From: Streptomyces sp. AC1-42W
GTDB lineage: Bacteria > Actinomycetota > Actinomycetes > Streptomycetales > Streptomycetaceae
Direction of reading: 5' to 3'
Length of the DNA stretch: 64,000 bases
NCBI RefSeq assembly: GCF_003248355.1
Contig: NZ_QKWY01000002.1
Span: 3,038,001-3,102,000, forward strand
Shown here: piece by piece, positions 34,660 through 43,196 of the stretch
Layout: each line of letters starts with the position of its first letter
How positions within the stretch are numbered: the stretch's first letter is position 1
Position numbers and translations under genes: made by a program
The notes under the pieces: generated by a model
Database searches by the model: none
Told to the model about the DNA's origin: nothing
Seen by the model: only the letters and a program-made list of their open reading frames with translations

Positions 34660-35995
34660 GCCGGCCGCCCCCCAGGACTCCGTCGACGCCCTCGCGCTCG
34701 ACGAAGCGGTGACGTTCACCTCCGAACTGATCCGCATCGACACCACCAACCGGGGCGACGGCGAGTGCCGCGAACGCCCCGCCGCCGAGTACACCGCCGA
34801 ACGGCTCGCCGCCACCGGCCTGGAACCCGCGCTCCTGGAACGCACCCCCGGCCGCACCAACGTCGTCGCCCGCATCCCCGGCACCGACCCGGCCGCCCCC
34901 GCGCTCCTGGTCCACGGCCACCTGGACGTGGTGCCCGCCGAGGCCGCCGACTGGACCGTGCACCCCTTCTCCGGCGAGGTGCGCGACGGCATCGTATGGG
35001 GGCGCGGCGCCATCGACATGAAGAACATGGACGCGATGGTCCTGGCCGTCGTCCGCTACTGGGCCCGCGCCGGCATCCGCCCCCGCCGCGACATCGTCAT
35101 CGCCTACACCGCCGACGAGGAGGCCAGCGCCGACGACGGCTCCGCCTTCCTCGCCGACCGGCACGCCGGCCTCTTCGACAGCTGCACCGAAGGCATCAGC
35201 GAGTCCGGCGCCTTCACCTTCCACGCCGCGCCCAACCTGCCGCTCTACCCCATCGCGGCCGGCGAACGCGGCACCGCATGGCTCAGGCTCACCGCGCGCG
35301 GCACCGCAGGCCACGGCTCCAAGGTCAACCGGGCCAACGCCGTCACCGCGCTCGCCGCGGCCGTGGCCCGGATCGGCGCCCACGAATGGCCCGTCCGCCT
35401 CACCCCCACCGTCCGCGCCGCGCTCACCGAGATCGCCGCGCTCCACGGCATCCACCCCGACCTCGACGCCCCCGGCTTCGACGTCGACGAACTCCTCGGC
35501 AAGCTGGGCCCGGCCGCCGCCCTCGTCGCACCCACCGTCCGCAACAGCTCCAACCCGACGATGCTGGAAGCCGGTTACAAGGTCAACGTCATCCCGGGCC
35601 GGGCCACCGCCCACATCGACGGCCGGACCGTCCCCGGCGGCGACGACGAGTTCCGCGCCACCCTGGACCGGCTCACCGGCCCCGCCGTCGACTGGGAGTT
35701 CCACCACCGCGAGGTCGCCCTCCAGGCCTCCGTCGACTCACCCACGTACGCCAAGCTCCGCGCCGCCGTCGAACGCTTCGCCCCGGACGGGCACGTCGTG
35801 CCGTACTGCATGTCCGGCGGCACCGACGCCAAGCAGTTCTCCCGGCTCGGCATCACCGGCTACGGCTTCTCGCCGCTGAAACTGCCCGCCGGCTTCGACT
35901 ACCAGGCCCTCTTCCACGGCGTGGACGAACGTGTCCCCGTGGACGCGCTGCACTTCGGCGTCCGGGTCCTGGACCACTATCTGCGTACCGCCTGA
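34652..35995 (+). CDS. M20 family metallopeptidase
   Basis: A 447-aa zinc hydrolase of the ArgE/DapE/carboxypeptidase G2 superfamily. It shows LLVHGHLDVVPA (first His and Asp), WGRGAIDMKNMD (bridging Asp), YTADEEAS (Glu-Glu catalytic base and ligand) and a dimerisation lid domain starting at LTARGTAGHGSKVNRAN. The last ligand His is near the C-terminus (FHGVDERVPV). It starts inside the M55 gene, so the two are translationally coupled. The substrate is probably a di- or acyl-peptide. Confidence 0.9.
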   Translation: MAEPAAPQDSVDALALDEAVTFTSELIRIDTTNRGDGECRERPAAEYTAERLAATGLEPALLERTPGRTNVVARIPGTDPAAPALLVHGHLDVVPAEAADWTVHPFSGEVRDGIVWGRGAIDMKNMDAMVLAVVRYWARAGIRPRRDIVIAYTADEEASADDGSAFLADRHAGLFDSCTEGISESGAFTFHAAPNLPLYPIAAGERGTAWLRLTARGTAGHGSKVNRANAVTALAAAVARIGAHEWPVRLTPTVRAALTEIAALHGIHPDLDAPGFDVDELLGKLGPAAALVAPTVRNSSNPTMLEAGYKVNVIPGRATAHIDGRTVPGGDDEFRATLDRLTGPAVDWEFHHREVALQASVDSPTYAKLRAAVERFAPDGHVVPYCMSGGTDAKQFSRLGITGYGFSPLKLPAGFDYQALFHGVDERVPVDALHFGVRVLDHYLRTA

Positions 35996-36021
35996 ACCAC
36001 CTCCGGGGGAGACCGACACCC

Positions 36022-38010
36022 ATGCCGACGACACAGCCCTACGGCAGCTGGCCCTCACCGATCGACGCCGCGCTCGCCGCCTCCCACGACGGCCGCCCCG
36101 AATACGCGGGCGCGGTCGGCGACGAACTGTGGTGGACCGCGCCGCGCCCCGCCGAGGCCGGCCGGCGCACCCTCGTCCGCCGCGAGGAGGACGGCACCAC
36201 CACCGAACTGCCCGCCCCCTGGAACGTGCGCAGCCGCGTCATCGAGTACGGCGGACAGCCCTGGGCCGGCACCGAACGCGCCGAGGGCGGCCCCCTGATC
36301 GTCTTCGTCCACTTCGACGACCAGCGGCTGTACGCCTACGAGCCCGACGGCGACCGCGACCCCTGGCCGCTCACCCCGGTGTCCGGCGTCGGCGGCGGAC
36401 TGCGCTGGGCCGACCCGCGCCCGCACCCCGGCCGGGGCCCGGCGGGCGAGGTCTGGTGCGTCCTGGAGGAGTTCACCGGCGACGCGCCCGGCGCCGTGCG
36501 CCGCGTCCCGGCCGCCGTACCGCTCGACGGATCGGCGGCCGGCGACCGCTCCGCCGTCCGCGAACTCACCGCCGAACGCCACCGGTTCGTCACCGCCCCC
36601 GAACTCTCCGTGGACGGCCGCCGCGCCGCCTGGATCGGCTGGGACCACCCCCGTATGCCCTGGGACGGCACCGACGTCCTCCTCGCGTCCGTCGCGGACG
36701 ACGGCACCTTCCACGACGTACGCACCGTGGCCGGCGGCCCCGAGGAGTCCGTGCCGCAGATCCAGTGGACCGGCGACGGCCGGCTGCTGCTGGCGAGCGA
36801 CCGCAGCGGCTGGTGGAACCTCCACCGGCTCGACCCCGACAGCGGCGTGAGCGAGGAACTCTGCCCCCGCCGGGAGGAGTTCGCCGGACCGCTGTGGAAG
36901 ATCGGGCTCGTCTGGTTCCGCGCCCTGGACAACGGGCTCGTCGCCACCCTCCACGGCACCGGCACCACCACGCTCGGCATCCTCGACCCGGAGACCGGCG
37001 AACTCGTGGACATCGCGGGCCCCTGGACCGAGTGGGTGCCGACGCTCACCGTGCGCGGGACCAGGGTCACCGGCGTCGCCGCGAGCCCGCACAGCGGCTA
37101 CGAGATCGTCGAACTGGACACCGCGACCGGCCACACCCGGATCATCGGCGCCCCGCACGAGGACGCCGTCGACCCGGCCTACTACCCCGAGCCCGTCCTG
37201 CGCACCTTCACCGGACCCGGCGGCCGGGAGATCCACGCCCAGATCTACCCGCCGCGCAACCCCGCCCGCACCGGCCCCGACGGTGAACGGCCGCCCTACG
37301 TGGTCTGGGCGCACGGCGGGCCCACCGGCCACGCCGCGCTCGTCCTGGACCTGGAGATCGCCTACTTCACCTCGCGCGGCATCGGCGTCGCCGAGGTCAA
37401 CTACGGCGGCTCCGCCGGATACGGCCGCGCCTACCGCGACCGGCTGCGCGAGCAGTGGGGCGTCGTGGACGTGGAGGACTGCGCCGCCGTCGCCGGGGCG
37501 CTCGCCGCCGAGGGCACCGCCGCCCCGGACCGGCTCGCCGTCCGGGGCGGCAGCGCCGGCGGCTGGACCAGCGCCGCATCCCTGACCGGCACCGACGTCT
37601 ACGCCTGCGGCACGATCCTCTACCCCGTCCTCGACCTGACCGGCTGGGGCACCGACGAGACCCACGACTTCGAGTCCCACTACCTGGAATCCCTCGTCGG
37701 CCCCCTGGCCGAGGTCCCCGAGCGCTACCGGGAACGCTCCCCGGTCGGCCGCACCGACCGGCTCACCGTGCCGTTCCTGCTGCTCCAGGGCGAGGACGAC
37801 CCCATCTGCCCGCCCGTGCAGTGCGAGCGCTTCCTCGCCGCCGTCGAGGGCCGGGGCATCCCGCACGCGTACCGCACCTACCCCGGCGAGGGCCACGGCT
37901 TCCGCCGCGCGAGTACCATGATCGACGCGTTGGAGTCCGAACTCTCGCTGTACGCGCAGGTGTTCGCCTTCGACCGGCCGGACGTGCCCGCCCTGGAGCT
38001 GGAGCGGTGA
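36022..38010 (+). CDS. S9 family prolyl oligopeptidase
   Basis: A 662-aa cytoplasmic serine peptidase. The N-terminal ~400 residues have WD/beta-propeller-like repeats (PLTPVSGVGGGLRWADPRPH, QIQWTGDGRLLLASDRSGWW). The C-terminal alpha/beta hydrolase domain has the HGGPTGH oxyanion region, the nucleophile elbow GGSAGGW, the Asp in GEDDPICPP and the His in GEGHGF. The acyl-aminoacyl-peptidase branch is likely. It is 26 bp downstream of the M20 gene, and its TGA overlaps the GTG start of the S66 gene, placing it in the peptidase operon. Confidence 0.9.
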   Translation: MPTTQPYGSWPSPIDAALAASHDGRPEYAGAVGDELWWTAPRPAEAGRRTLVRREEDGTTTELPAPWNVRSRVIEYGGQPWAGTERAEGGPLIVFVHFDDQRLYAYEPDGDRDPWPLTPVSGVGGGLRWADPRPHPGRGPAGEVWCVLEEFTGDAPGAVRRVPAAVPLDGSAAGDRSAVRELTAERHRFVTAPELSVDGRRAAWIGWDHPRMPWDGTDVLLASVADDGTFHDVRTVAGGPEESVPQIQWTGDGRLLLASDRSGWWNLHRLDPDSGVSEELCPRREEFAGPLWKIGLVWFRALDNGLVATLHGTGTTTLGILDPETGELVDIAGPWTEWVPTLTVRGTRVTGVAASPHSGYEIVELDTATGHTRIIGAPHEDAVDPAYYPEPVLRTFTGPGGREIHAQIYPPRNPARTGPDGERPPYVVWAHGGPTGHAALVLDLEIAYFTSRGIGVAEVNYGGSAGYGRAYRDRLREQWGVVDVEDCAAVAGALAAEGTAAPDRLAVRGGSAGGWTSAASLTGTDVYACGTILYPVLDLTGWGTDETHDFESHYLESLVGPLAEVPERYRERSPVGRTDRLTVPFLLLQGEDDPICPPVQCERFLAAVEGRGIPHAYRTYPGEGHGFRRASTMIDALESELSLYAQVFAFDRPDVPALELER

Positions 38011-39116
38011 TCCTCGGGGGTGTCTGGCAAACCCCCGCGGCGTCGCGGCGTCTGGCACGCACGCTCGCGGCGTTGCCGAAAAGTCCTGGTAGCTCCGCTA
38101 CAAGGACTCTCCGGCGCCTTGCGATCGCACGCACCAGACGCCGCTCCTTCCTCCACGGGGGTTTGCCAGACACCCCCCTGACCCCACTGACCCGCCCCGC
38201 TCGGCTGCGGCCGGGGGCGCGGGTCGCCGTGGTGTCGCCGAGCGGGCCCGTCCCCGCCGAGCGGCTGGCGGCCGGTCTGGACATCCTGCGCGGCTGGGGC
38301 CTCGACCCCGTGCCGATGCCGCACGCGCTCGACGCGCACCGCGACCTCGACTACCTCGCCGGGCAGGACGAGGCCCGCGCCCGCGACCTCCAGGACGCCT
38401 GGTGCGACCCGTCCGTGGCCGCGGTGATCTGCGCACGCGGCGGCTACGGCGCGCACCGCATGGTCGACCTGGTGGACTGGGCGGCGATGCGCGCGGCCGG
38501 CCCCAAGGTGTTCGTCGGCTACAGCGACATCACCGTGCTGCACGAGGCGTTCGCCCTGCGGACCGGGACCGCGACCCTGCACGGGCCCTTGGTGGGCGCC
38601 GAGACCTTCCTCAAGGACCCGCGCACCCAGGAGTCGCTGCGCGCCACCCTGTTCGCACCCGAGACCGTGCGCACCCTGGGCCTGGAGGAGGCGCGGGCAC
38701 TCGTGCCGGGCCGGGCGCGCGGCATCACGTACGGCGGCTGCGTCAGCCTGCTCGCCGCCGACCTGGGCACCCCGCACGGCCGTACCTCCGGCCGGGGCGG
38801 GCTGCTGGTCGTCGAGGACACCACCGAGGACCCGTACCGCCTCGACCGCATCCTCACCCAACTGCTGCGGTCCGGAGCGCTGGACGGCGTCGCCGGGATC
38901 GCCTGCGGCTCCTGGGCGGGATGCGGGCCGTACGAGAAGGTGCGCGCGGTGCTCGCCGACCGGCTCGGGCCGCTGGGCGTCCCGGTCGTCGAGGAACTGG
39001 GCTTCGGGCACGGCCCGACCGGGCTGACGATCCCGCTCGGCGTCCCGGCCGTGCTGGACGCCCCGGCCGACGGCGGCCCCGCCACCCTCACGCTCGACGT
39101 GCCCGCACTGCGCTGA
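38007..39116 (+). CDS. S66 LD-carboxypeptidase with repeat-encoded N-terminus
   Basis: A 369-aa serine peptidase that cuts the L,D bond of murein tetrapeptides for recycling. The GTG start at 38007 overlaps the preceding stop and has GGAG upstream. Family sequence begins at about residue 60 (LTRPARLRPGARVAVVSPSG) and includes GGYGAHRM, the nucleophile in VGYSDITVLHEA, the Glu in VVEDTTEDPYRLDR and the His in ELGFGHGPTG. Residues 4-57 are encoded by a 162-bp palindromic repeat that inserted in frame right after the start, so the first ~57 residues are Arg/Ala-rich and unrelated to the family. A TTG at 38163 inside the repeat is an alternative start that would avoid most of it. Confidence 0.85.
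   Translation: MILGGVWQTPAASRRLARTLAALPKSPGSSATRTLRRLAIARTRRRSFLHGGLPDTPLTPLTRPARLRPGARVAVVSPSGPVPAERLAAGLDILRGWGLDPVPMPHALDAHRDLDYLAGQDEARARDLQDAWCDPSVAAVICARGGYGAHRMVDLVDWAAMRAAGPKVFVGYSDITVLHEAFALRTGTATLHGPLVGAETFLKDPRTQESLRATLFAPETVRTLGLEEARALVPGRARGITYGGCVSLLAADLGTPHGRTSGRGGLLVVEDTTEDPYRLDRILTQLLRSGALDGVAGIACGSWAGCGPYEKVRAVLADRLGPLGVPVVEELGFGHGPTGLTIPLGVPAVLDAPADGGPATLTLDVPALR
38016..38177. repeat. MITE-like palindromic element with 22-bp terminal repeats
   Basis: Perfect 22-bp inverted termini at 38016-38037 and 38156-38177 enclose a long imperfect hairpin whose arms meet at GTAGC-TCC-GCTAC near 38097. The arms share GCGGCGTCTGG/CCAGACGCCGC and AAGTCCT/AGGACT. Each terminus is itself a small hairpin (GGGGGT..ACCCCC). 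The length of 162 bp is divisible by three and the element is open in the frame of the S66 gene. No transposase is encoded. No target duplication could be seen. Confidence 0.75.
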
Positions 39117-39236
39117 CCAGCCCCTTCCCCCGCCCCGTCACCCGAACGGCCGAACATCTACGGCCTCGGGGACGGGCCCGGCGCCATCCTGGAGCCCCTG
39201 GGCGACGGCCCCTCCGGGCCGGGAAAGGGGCTGCTC

Positions 39237-39476
39237 ATGAGCCCGAAGGACGTATCGAGCAGCGGGAAGGGCGGCAGCGGGGCCTTCACTCCGGGCCGCA
39301 TCCTCGTTCTCGTGGTCGCGGTCCTGTCGATCGTGTTCATCGCCGAGAACACCAAGGACGTCGAGGTCCGCCTCATCGTGCCATTGGTGACGGCCCCGCT
39401 CTACGTGTGGCTGGTCGTGATGTTCGTCGCGGGCATGGCCTGCGGCGCGTACGTCTTCCGCAGGCGCGCCAAGTAG
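39237..39476 (+). CDS. LapA-domain (DUF1049) membrane protein
   Basis: A 79-aa inner-membrane protein with two hydrophobic helices (GRILVLVVAVLSIVFI and VWLVVMFVAGMACGAYVF) joined by ENTKDVEVRLIVP, the typical short periplasmic link of LapA proteins. A basic tail RRRAK follows. The specific role is unknown in actinomycetes. It is monocistronic and convergent with the transketolase gene. Confidence 0.85.
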   Translation: MSPKDVSSSGKGGSGAFTPGRILVLVVAVLSIVFIAENTKDVEVRLIVPLVTAPLYVWLVVMFVAGMACGAYVFRRRAK

Positions 39477-39497
39477 CACCGCGCCGCTCGACGCCGA

Positions 39498-41366
39498 CTA
39501 CCCGACCAGGCGCCGCGCCGCCTCCGCGATGTGCGTGCGGGAGATCCCCGCCGCGTCGAGCAGTTCCGCCGTGGTGCCGGACCCGGGCAGGTTGCTCCCC
39601 GAGAGGTGGACGAAGCCCGGGTGGCTGCCGGACTCCGCGAGCGACGACAGCACCGCCTCGCCGATCCCGCCCTCCGGGTGGTGGTCCTCCACCACGACCA
39701 GGGCCCCGGTCTCCCGGGCCGCGAGAGCCAGCGCGTCGGCGTCCACCGGCTTCACCGAGTACAGGTCGATGACACGGGCCGCCACGCCCCGCTCGGCCAG
39801 CAGGTCGGCGGCGGCCAGGCACTCGTGGAGCGTGACCCCCGCACCGACCAGGGTGACCCGGTCGTCGTCGCCGCGGCGCAGCGTCTTGGAGCCGCCCACC
39901 GGGAACGTCTCCCCGCTCCTGTACAGCACCGGGTAGGCGCCGCGCGTGGTGCGCAGGTACGAGATGCCGTCGATGTCGGCCATCGCCACCGTCAGGGCCG
40001 CCGCCGAGGTGGCGTCGCTCGGGTAGAGCACCGTCGAGCCGCGCACCGCGCGCATCATCGCCAGGTCCTCGACGCCCATCTGCGAGGGGCCGTCCGCACC
40101 GATCTCCACCCCGCTGTGGGTGCCGCACAGGGCCATCGTGATGTCGGATACGGCGGCCATCCGGATGAAGTCGTGCGCGCGGGTCAGGAACGCGGCGAAG
40201 GTGGTGGCGTACGGGCGGTAGCCACGCACCGCCATGCCCACCGCCTCGGCGACCATCTGCTGCTCGGCGATGTACGTCTGGAAGAACCGGTCCGGGTACG
40301 CCTTGCCGAAGTCCTCCGAGTGCGTGGAGTTGCCCACCTCCGCGTCCAGGGCGACGACCTCCGGCCGGACCCCGAGCGCGACCAGCGCCTTCCCGAAGGC
40401 GACGCGGGTGGCGACCGCCTCGCCCTTCTCGAAGCGCGGCAGCTCCACGGTGCCACCGCCGCGCGCGGGGGCGGGCGCGGCCTGCGGCGGCCGGGGCCCG
40501 GTCACCCGCAGATCGCGGACGCCGCCCAGCTCCCCGACCGCGCGGGCGGCCAGGTCCTCGGGCAGCGGCTTGCCGTGCCAGCCCTCCTTGTCGGCGACCT
40601 CGCTCACCCCGCGCCCCTTGACGGTCCTCGCCACGATCACGGTGGGGGCGCTGCCGTCCGCCGCGGTCGTCAGGGCCCGGTCCACAGCGGTCAGGTTGTG
40701 GCCGTCCACGACGAGGGCGCGGCAGCCGAACGCCTCCGCGCGGCGGGCGTAGGTGCCGGTGTCCCACTCCAGCTCGGTGGGGCCGGACTGCCCGAGCCGG
40801 TTGACGTCGATGATCGCGGTGAAGTTGCCGAGCCCGTGCTGCCCGGCCTTGTCCAGGGCCTCCCACACGGACCCCTCGGCCATCTCGCTGTCGCCGCACA
40901 GCACCCACACCCGGTACGGCTGCTTCTCCAGGTCCCGCCCGGCGAGCGCGATGCCCACGCCGTACGCGATGCCCTGGCCCAGCGAGCCGGTCGCCACGTC
41001 CACCCAGGGCAGCTCGGGCGTGGGGTGGCCCTGGAGCCGGTGGCCGAAGCGGCGGTACGTCGTCATCAGCTCCTCGTCGCCGATGGCGCCGGCCGCCTTG
41101 AACATGGCGTAGAGCAGCGGCGAGGCATGGCCCTTGGAGAAGATCAGGTGGTCGCCGGCCGGATTGTCGGGGGCGTCCCAGTCGTAGCGCAGGTGGCGGG
41201 TCATGAGGACGGCCATCAGATCGGCCGCGGACAGGCTGGAGGTGGGATGCCCGGAGCCGGCCGATGTGCTGGCGCGCACCGAGTCCACCCGTAGCTGCTG
41301 GGCGAGCTCGAAGACCTCGGAGAGGTCGCTGTCGGGGCCGAGCGCGGTGGTCTGTTCGGTGGTCAT
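39498..41366 (-). CDS. Transketolase
   Basis: A 622-aa thiamine-diphosphate enzyme that moves two-carbon units between sugar phosphates. It has the N-terminal His-containing block SAGSGHPTSSLSAADLMAVL, the diphosphate motif GDSEMAEG with the closing IIDVN, and the pyrimidine-binding half starting at about residue 320 (RVAFGKALVAL, YIAEQQMVAEAVGMA). It is shorter than the main Streptomyces transketolase (about 700 aa), so it is an accessory copy of the split-type branch fused in one chain. Its place next to the mannan genes suggests a possible link to pentose or hexose supply, but it has its own promoter. Confidence 0.9.
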   Translation of the reverse strand: MTTEQTTALGPDSDLSEVFELAQQLRVDSVRASTSAGSGHPTSSLSAADLMAVLMTRHLRYDWDAPDNPAGDHLIFSKGHASPLLYAMFKAAGAIGDEELMTTYRRFGHRLQGHPTPELPWVDVATGSLGQGIAYGVGIALAGRDLEKQPYRVWVLCGDSEMAEGSVWEALDKAGQHGLGNFTAIIDVNRLGQSGPTELEWDTGTYARRAEAFGCRALVVDGHNLTAVDRALTTAADGSAPTVIVARTVKGRGVSEVADKEGWHGKPLPEDLAARAVGELGGVRDLRVTGPRPPQAAPAPARGGGTVELPRFEKGEAVATRVAFGKALVALGVRPEVVALDAEVGNSTHSEDFGKAYPDRFFQTYIAEQQMVAEAVGMAVRGYRPYATTFAAFLTRAHDFIRMAAVSDITMALCGTHSGVEIGADGPSQMGVEDLAMMRAVRGSTVLYPSDATSAAALTVAMADIDGISYLRTTRGAYPVLYRSGETFPVGGSKTLRRGDDDRVTLVGAGVTLHECLAAADLLAERGVAARVIDLYSVKPVDADALALAARETGALVVVEDHHPEGGIGEAVLSSLAESGSHPGFVHLSGSNLPGSGTTAELLDAAGISRTHIAEAARRLVG

Positions 41367-41510
41367 GGGGCCGGACCTTTCGTACGGAGTCGGACGACGG
41401 AACGGGTTCCCGAATCCGCCGGTTCCCTCACCTTCCGGACGCAGGTTGCCTCTTTTGCGCAGTACGGCTCCGCCGGCCGGTGACCGCGCACCGGCCGGCG
41501 GAGCCGCCCG

Positions 41511-42818
41511 TCAGAAGTCGGCCGCGCTGCCCCGGACGGCGCACGAGCGGCTGTTCTCCCAGCCCCAGCCGTCGCCGTCCGGGTCCGATGAGGCGCTCGC
41601 GCAGTACGGGTAGCCGTTGGGCGCGGTACCGCCGGTGTTGCCGCCGGTGTCCGGCGCGCTGCCCCGGACGACGCAGGACCGGCTGTTCTCCCAGCCCCAG
41701 CCGTCCCCGTCCGGGTCGGACGAGGCGCTCGCGCAGTACGGGTAGCCGTTCGGTGCCGTGCCGGTGTCGCCGCCGCCCTCGTTGCCACCCGGACCGTCGC
41801 CGTAGACGGTGGCCCGCACGGACGTGGCGGCGATGCCGTCGTCGCCGTGGAACAGCCGCTCGCCCCAGGCGGTCAGCGCGTTCGGGTCGAAGCCGCTGAC
41901 CAGGTCCAGATATTCGACGCCGCTGCCGTTGCCGCTCCACGACCAGCCGAGGTAGCCCAGCCGGAGGGACCGCGCGGTCGCCATGATGGCGTCCTCGTCG
42001 GGGTTGCCGTCGCTGTGCTCGTTCCCGAACTCGCCGACGACGATGGGCAGTCGGTTGTTCACGAAGTGGTTCAGGTAGTCGCGCACCTCGGCGGCCGTGT
42101 CGTAGACCCCGTACATGTGGATGGAGAAGACGGTGTTCCGGTCGGGGTCGGCGGCGAAGACCGACGCGGCGTTGTCCCGCATCGTGCCGGACCAGTCCTG
42201 GCCCCAGTTGGGCGCGTCCACCATCAGGGCGTGCCGCAGACCGGCGGCGCGGAGCTTGCCGATGGCGTTCTTCGTCGCCGAAGTCCACTGCGTGTAGCCG
42301 GAGTTGCCGAAGGGCTCGTTGCCGATGTTGACGACGACGTAGTCCTCCTGGCCCACCAGCGCGCTCTTGACGCCGATCCAGTAGTCCGCCGCCCTGTCCA
42401 GCGAGGTGGCGGCGGAGTCCTCGCCGTAGCCGGTGGTGTCGTGCACCTCCAGGACGCAGATGACCTCGGCCGCCTTGCAGCGGGCGATGAGCGAGGAGAC
42501 CTCGGACGTACTGGTCCTCGTCCAGCGGTCGCCGCTGCCGAGGACGACGCGCACGGTGTTGGCGCCCTTGGCGGCGATGTCGGCGATGGCGTCCGTCTGT
42601 TCCGGGTACCAGGCGTGGGCGTGGTTGACGCCGCGCATCACGAACTCGCTGCCGTTCGCCTCGTACAGCCGCCCGTCGCTGACATGGAGGCCCGTTCCGG
42701 CGGTGGTGGCCGCCTGGGCCGCCGCGGCGGGGCCCAGGAGGGACAACGGGGCGGCCGTCATCCCGGTGGCCAGCGCGGTCACGGTGGCGAGCAGGGCGCT
42801 GCGGGGTGGTCTCTTCAT
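41511..42818 (-). CDS. Secreted GH5 endo-beta-mannanase with two CBM10-like repeats
   Basis: A 435-aa extracellular glycoside hydrolase. A ~37-residue signal peptide is followed by a GH5 catalytic domain with the acid/base Glu in VVNIGNEPFGN and the nucleophile Glu in VVGEFGNEHSDG, the pattern of bacterial beta-mannanases. After a Gly-rich linker come two nearly identical 44-residue repeats (NGYPYCASASSDPDGDGWGW, each with a SC pair) resembling CBM10 carbohydrate-binding modules. The DNA of the repeats recurs with a 132-bp period (from 41527 and 41659). GAGGAG precedes the ATG. An operator-like GACAACGTTGTC lies 40 bp upstream, so LacI control is likely. Cellulase activity is the alternative. 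Confidence 0.87.
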   Translation of the reverse strand: MKRPPRSALLATVTALATGMTAAPLSLLGPAAAAQAATTAGTGLHVSDGRLYEANGSEFVMRGVNHAHAWYPEQTDAIADIAAKGANTVRVVLGSGDRWTRTSTSEVSSLIARCKAAEVICVLEVHDTTGYGEDSAATSLDRAADYWIGVKSALVGQEDYVVVNIGNEPFGNSGYTQWTSATKNAIGKLRAAGLRHALMVDAPNWGQDWSGTMRDNAASVFAADPDRNTVFSIHMYGVYDTAAEVRDYLNHFVNNRLPIVVGEFGNEHSDGNPDEDAIMATARSLRLGYLGWSWSGNGSGVEYLDLVSGFDPNALTAWGERLFHGDDGIAATSVRATVYGDGPGGNEGGGDTGTAPNGYPYCASASSDPDGDGWGWENSRSCVVRGSAPDTGGNTGGTAPNGYPYCASASSDPDGDGWGWENSRSCAVRGSAADF

Positions 42819-42857
42819 GGCTCTCCTCAAAGGGGTGAGAGGCGCCCGCTCCGGTGG

Positions 42858-42869
42858 GACAACGTTGTC
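42858..42869. promoter_or_regulatory. LacI-type operator upstream of mannanase
   Basis: A perfect 12-bp palindrome with the central CG typical of LacI-family operators, 40 bp upstream of the mannanase start. Confidence 0.65.
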
Positions 42870-43124
42870 AACCGTGGTGGGGCGCGACTGACGGCGGAGC
42901 GGGCTGCGGGGATGCCGGGATCGAATGCCCGACAGGGGACCGGGCCGCGGTGCGATTTTCCGCCCCGGCCCGTTGTCGCCCTCATATGAGGCCCTGAATG
43001 TTCCAGCCATGTCAATAGATGTGTCGCCCGCTCTTCGCGTCCCGTCAGTGCGCACCAGTGAATTCACTGCCGCTTTTCTTCGTGGCACATCACTAAACTT
43101 TTACTGAACTAAACCGGACGACTA

Positions 43125-43136
43125 GACAACGTTGTC
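43125..43136. promoter_or_regulatory. LacI-type operator upstream of ROK kinase
   Basis: Same perfect GACAACGTTGTC dyad, 61 bp upstream of the ROK kinase ATG and within its likely promoter. Confidence 0.65.
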
Positions 43137-43196
43137 ACGGGGCGGCAGAGTACGGCTGGGGAGCGATGCGCGCTCTCCCTGGAAGGGCGGAACACG

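Larger units (their letters stand above)
42819..43196. promoter_or_regulatory. Divergent promoter region of mannanase and ROK kinase
   Basis: This 378-bp region contains no gene. It is richer in A/T around 42990-43115 than anything nearby and carries a perfect GACAACGTTGTC dyad near each end (42858-42869 and 43125-43136), one for each divergent gene. Confidence 0.65.

Noticed and set aside
43050..43070. A/T-rich patch before the kinase considered as a foreign insertion
   Set aside because: Too short, and it lies between two matching operators, so it is better read as an ordinary promoter region.
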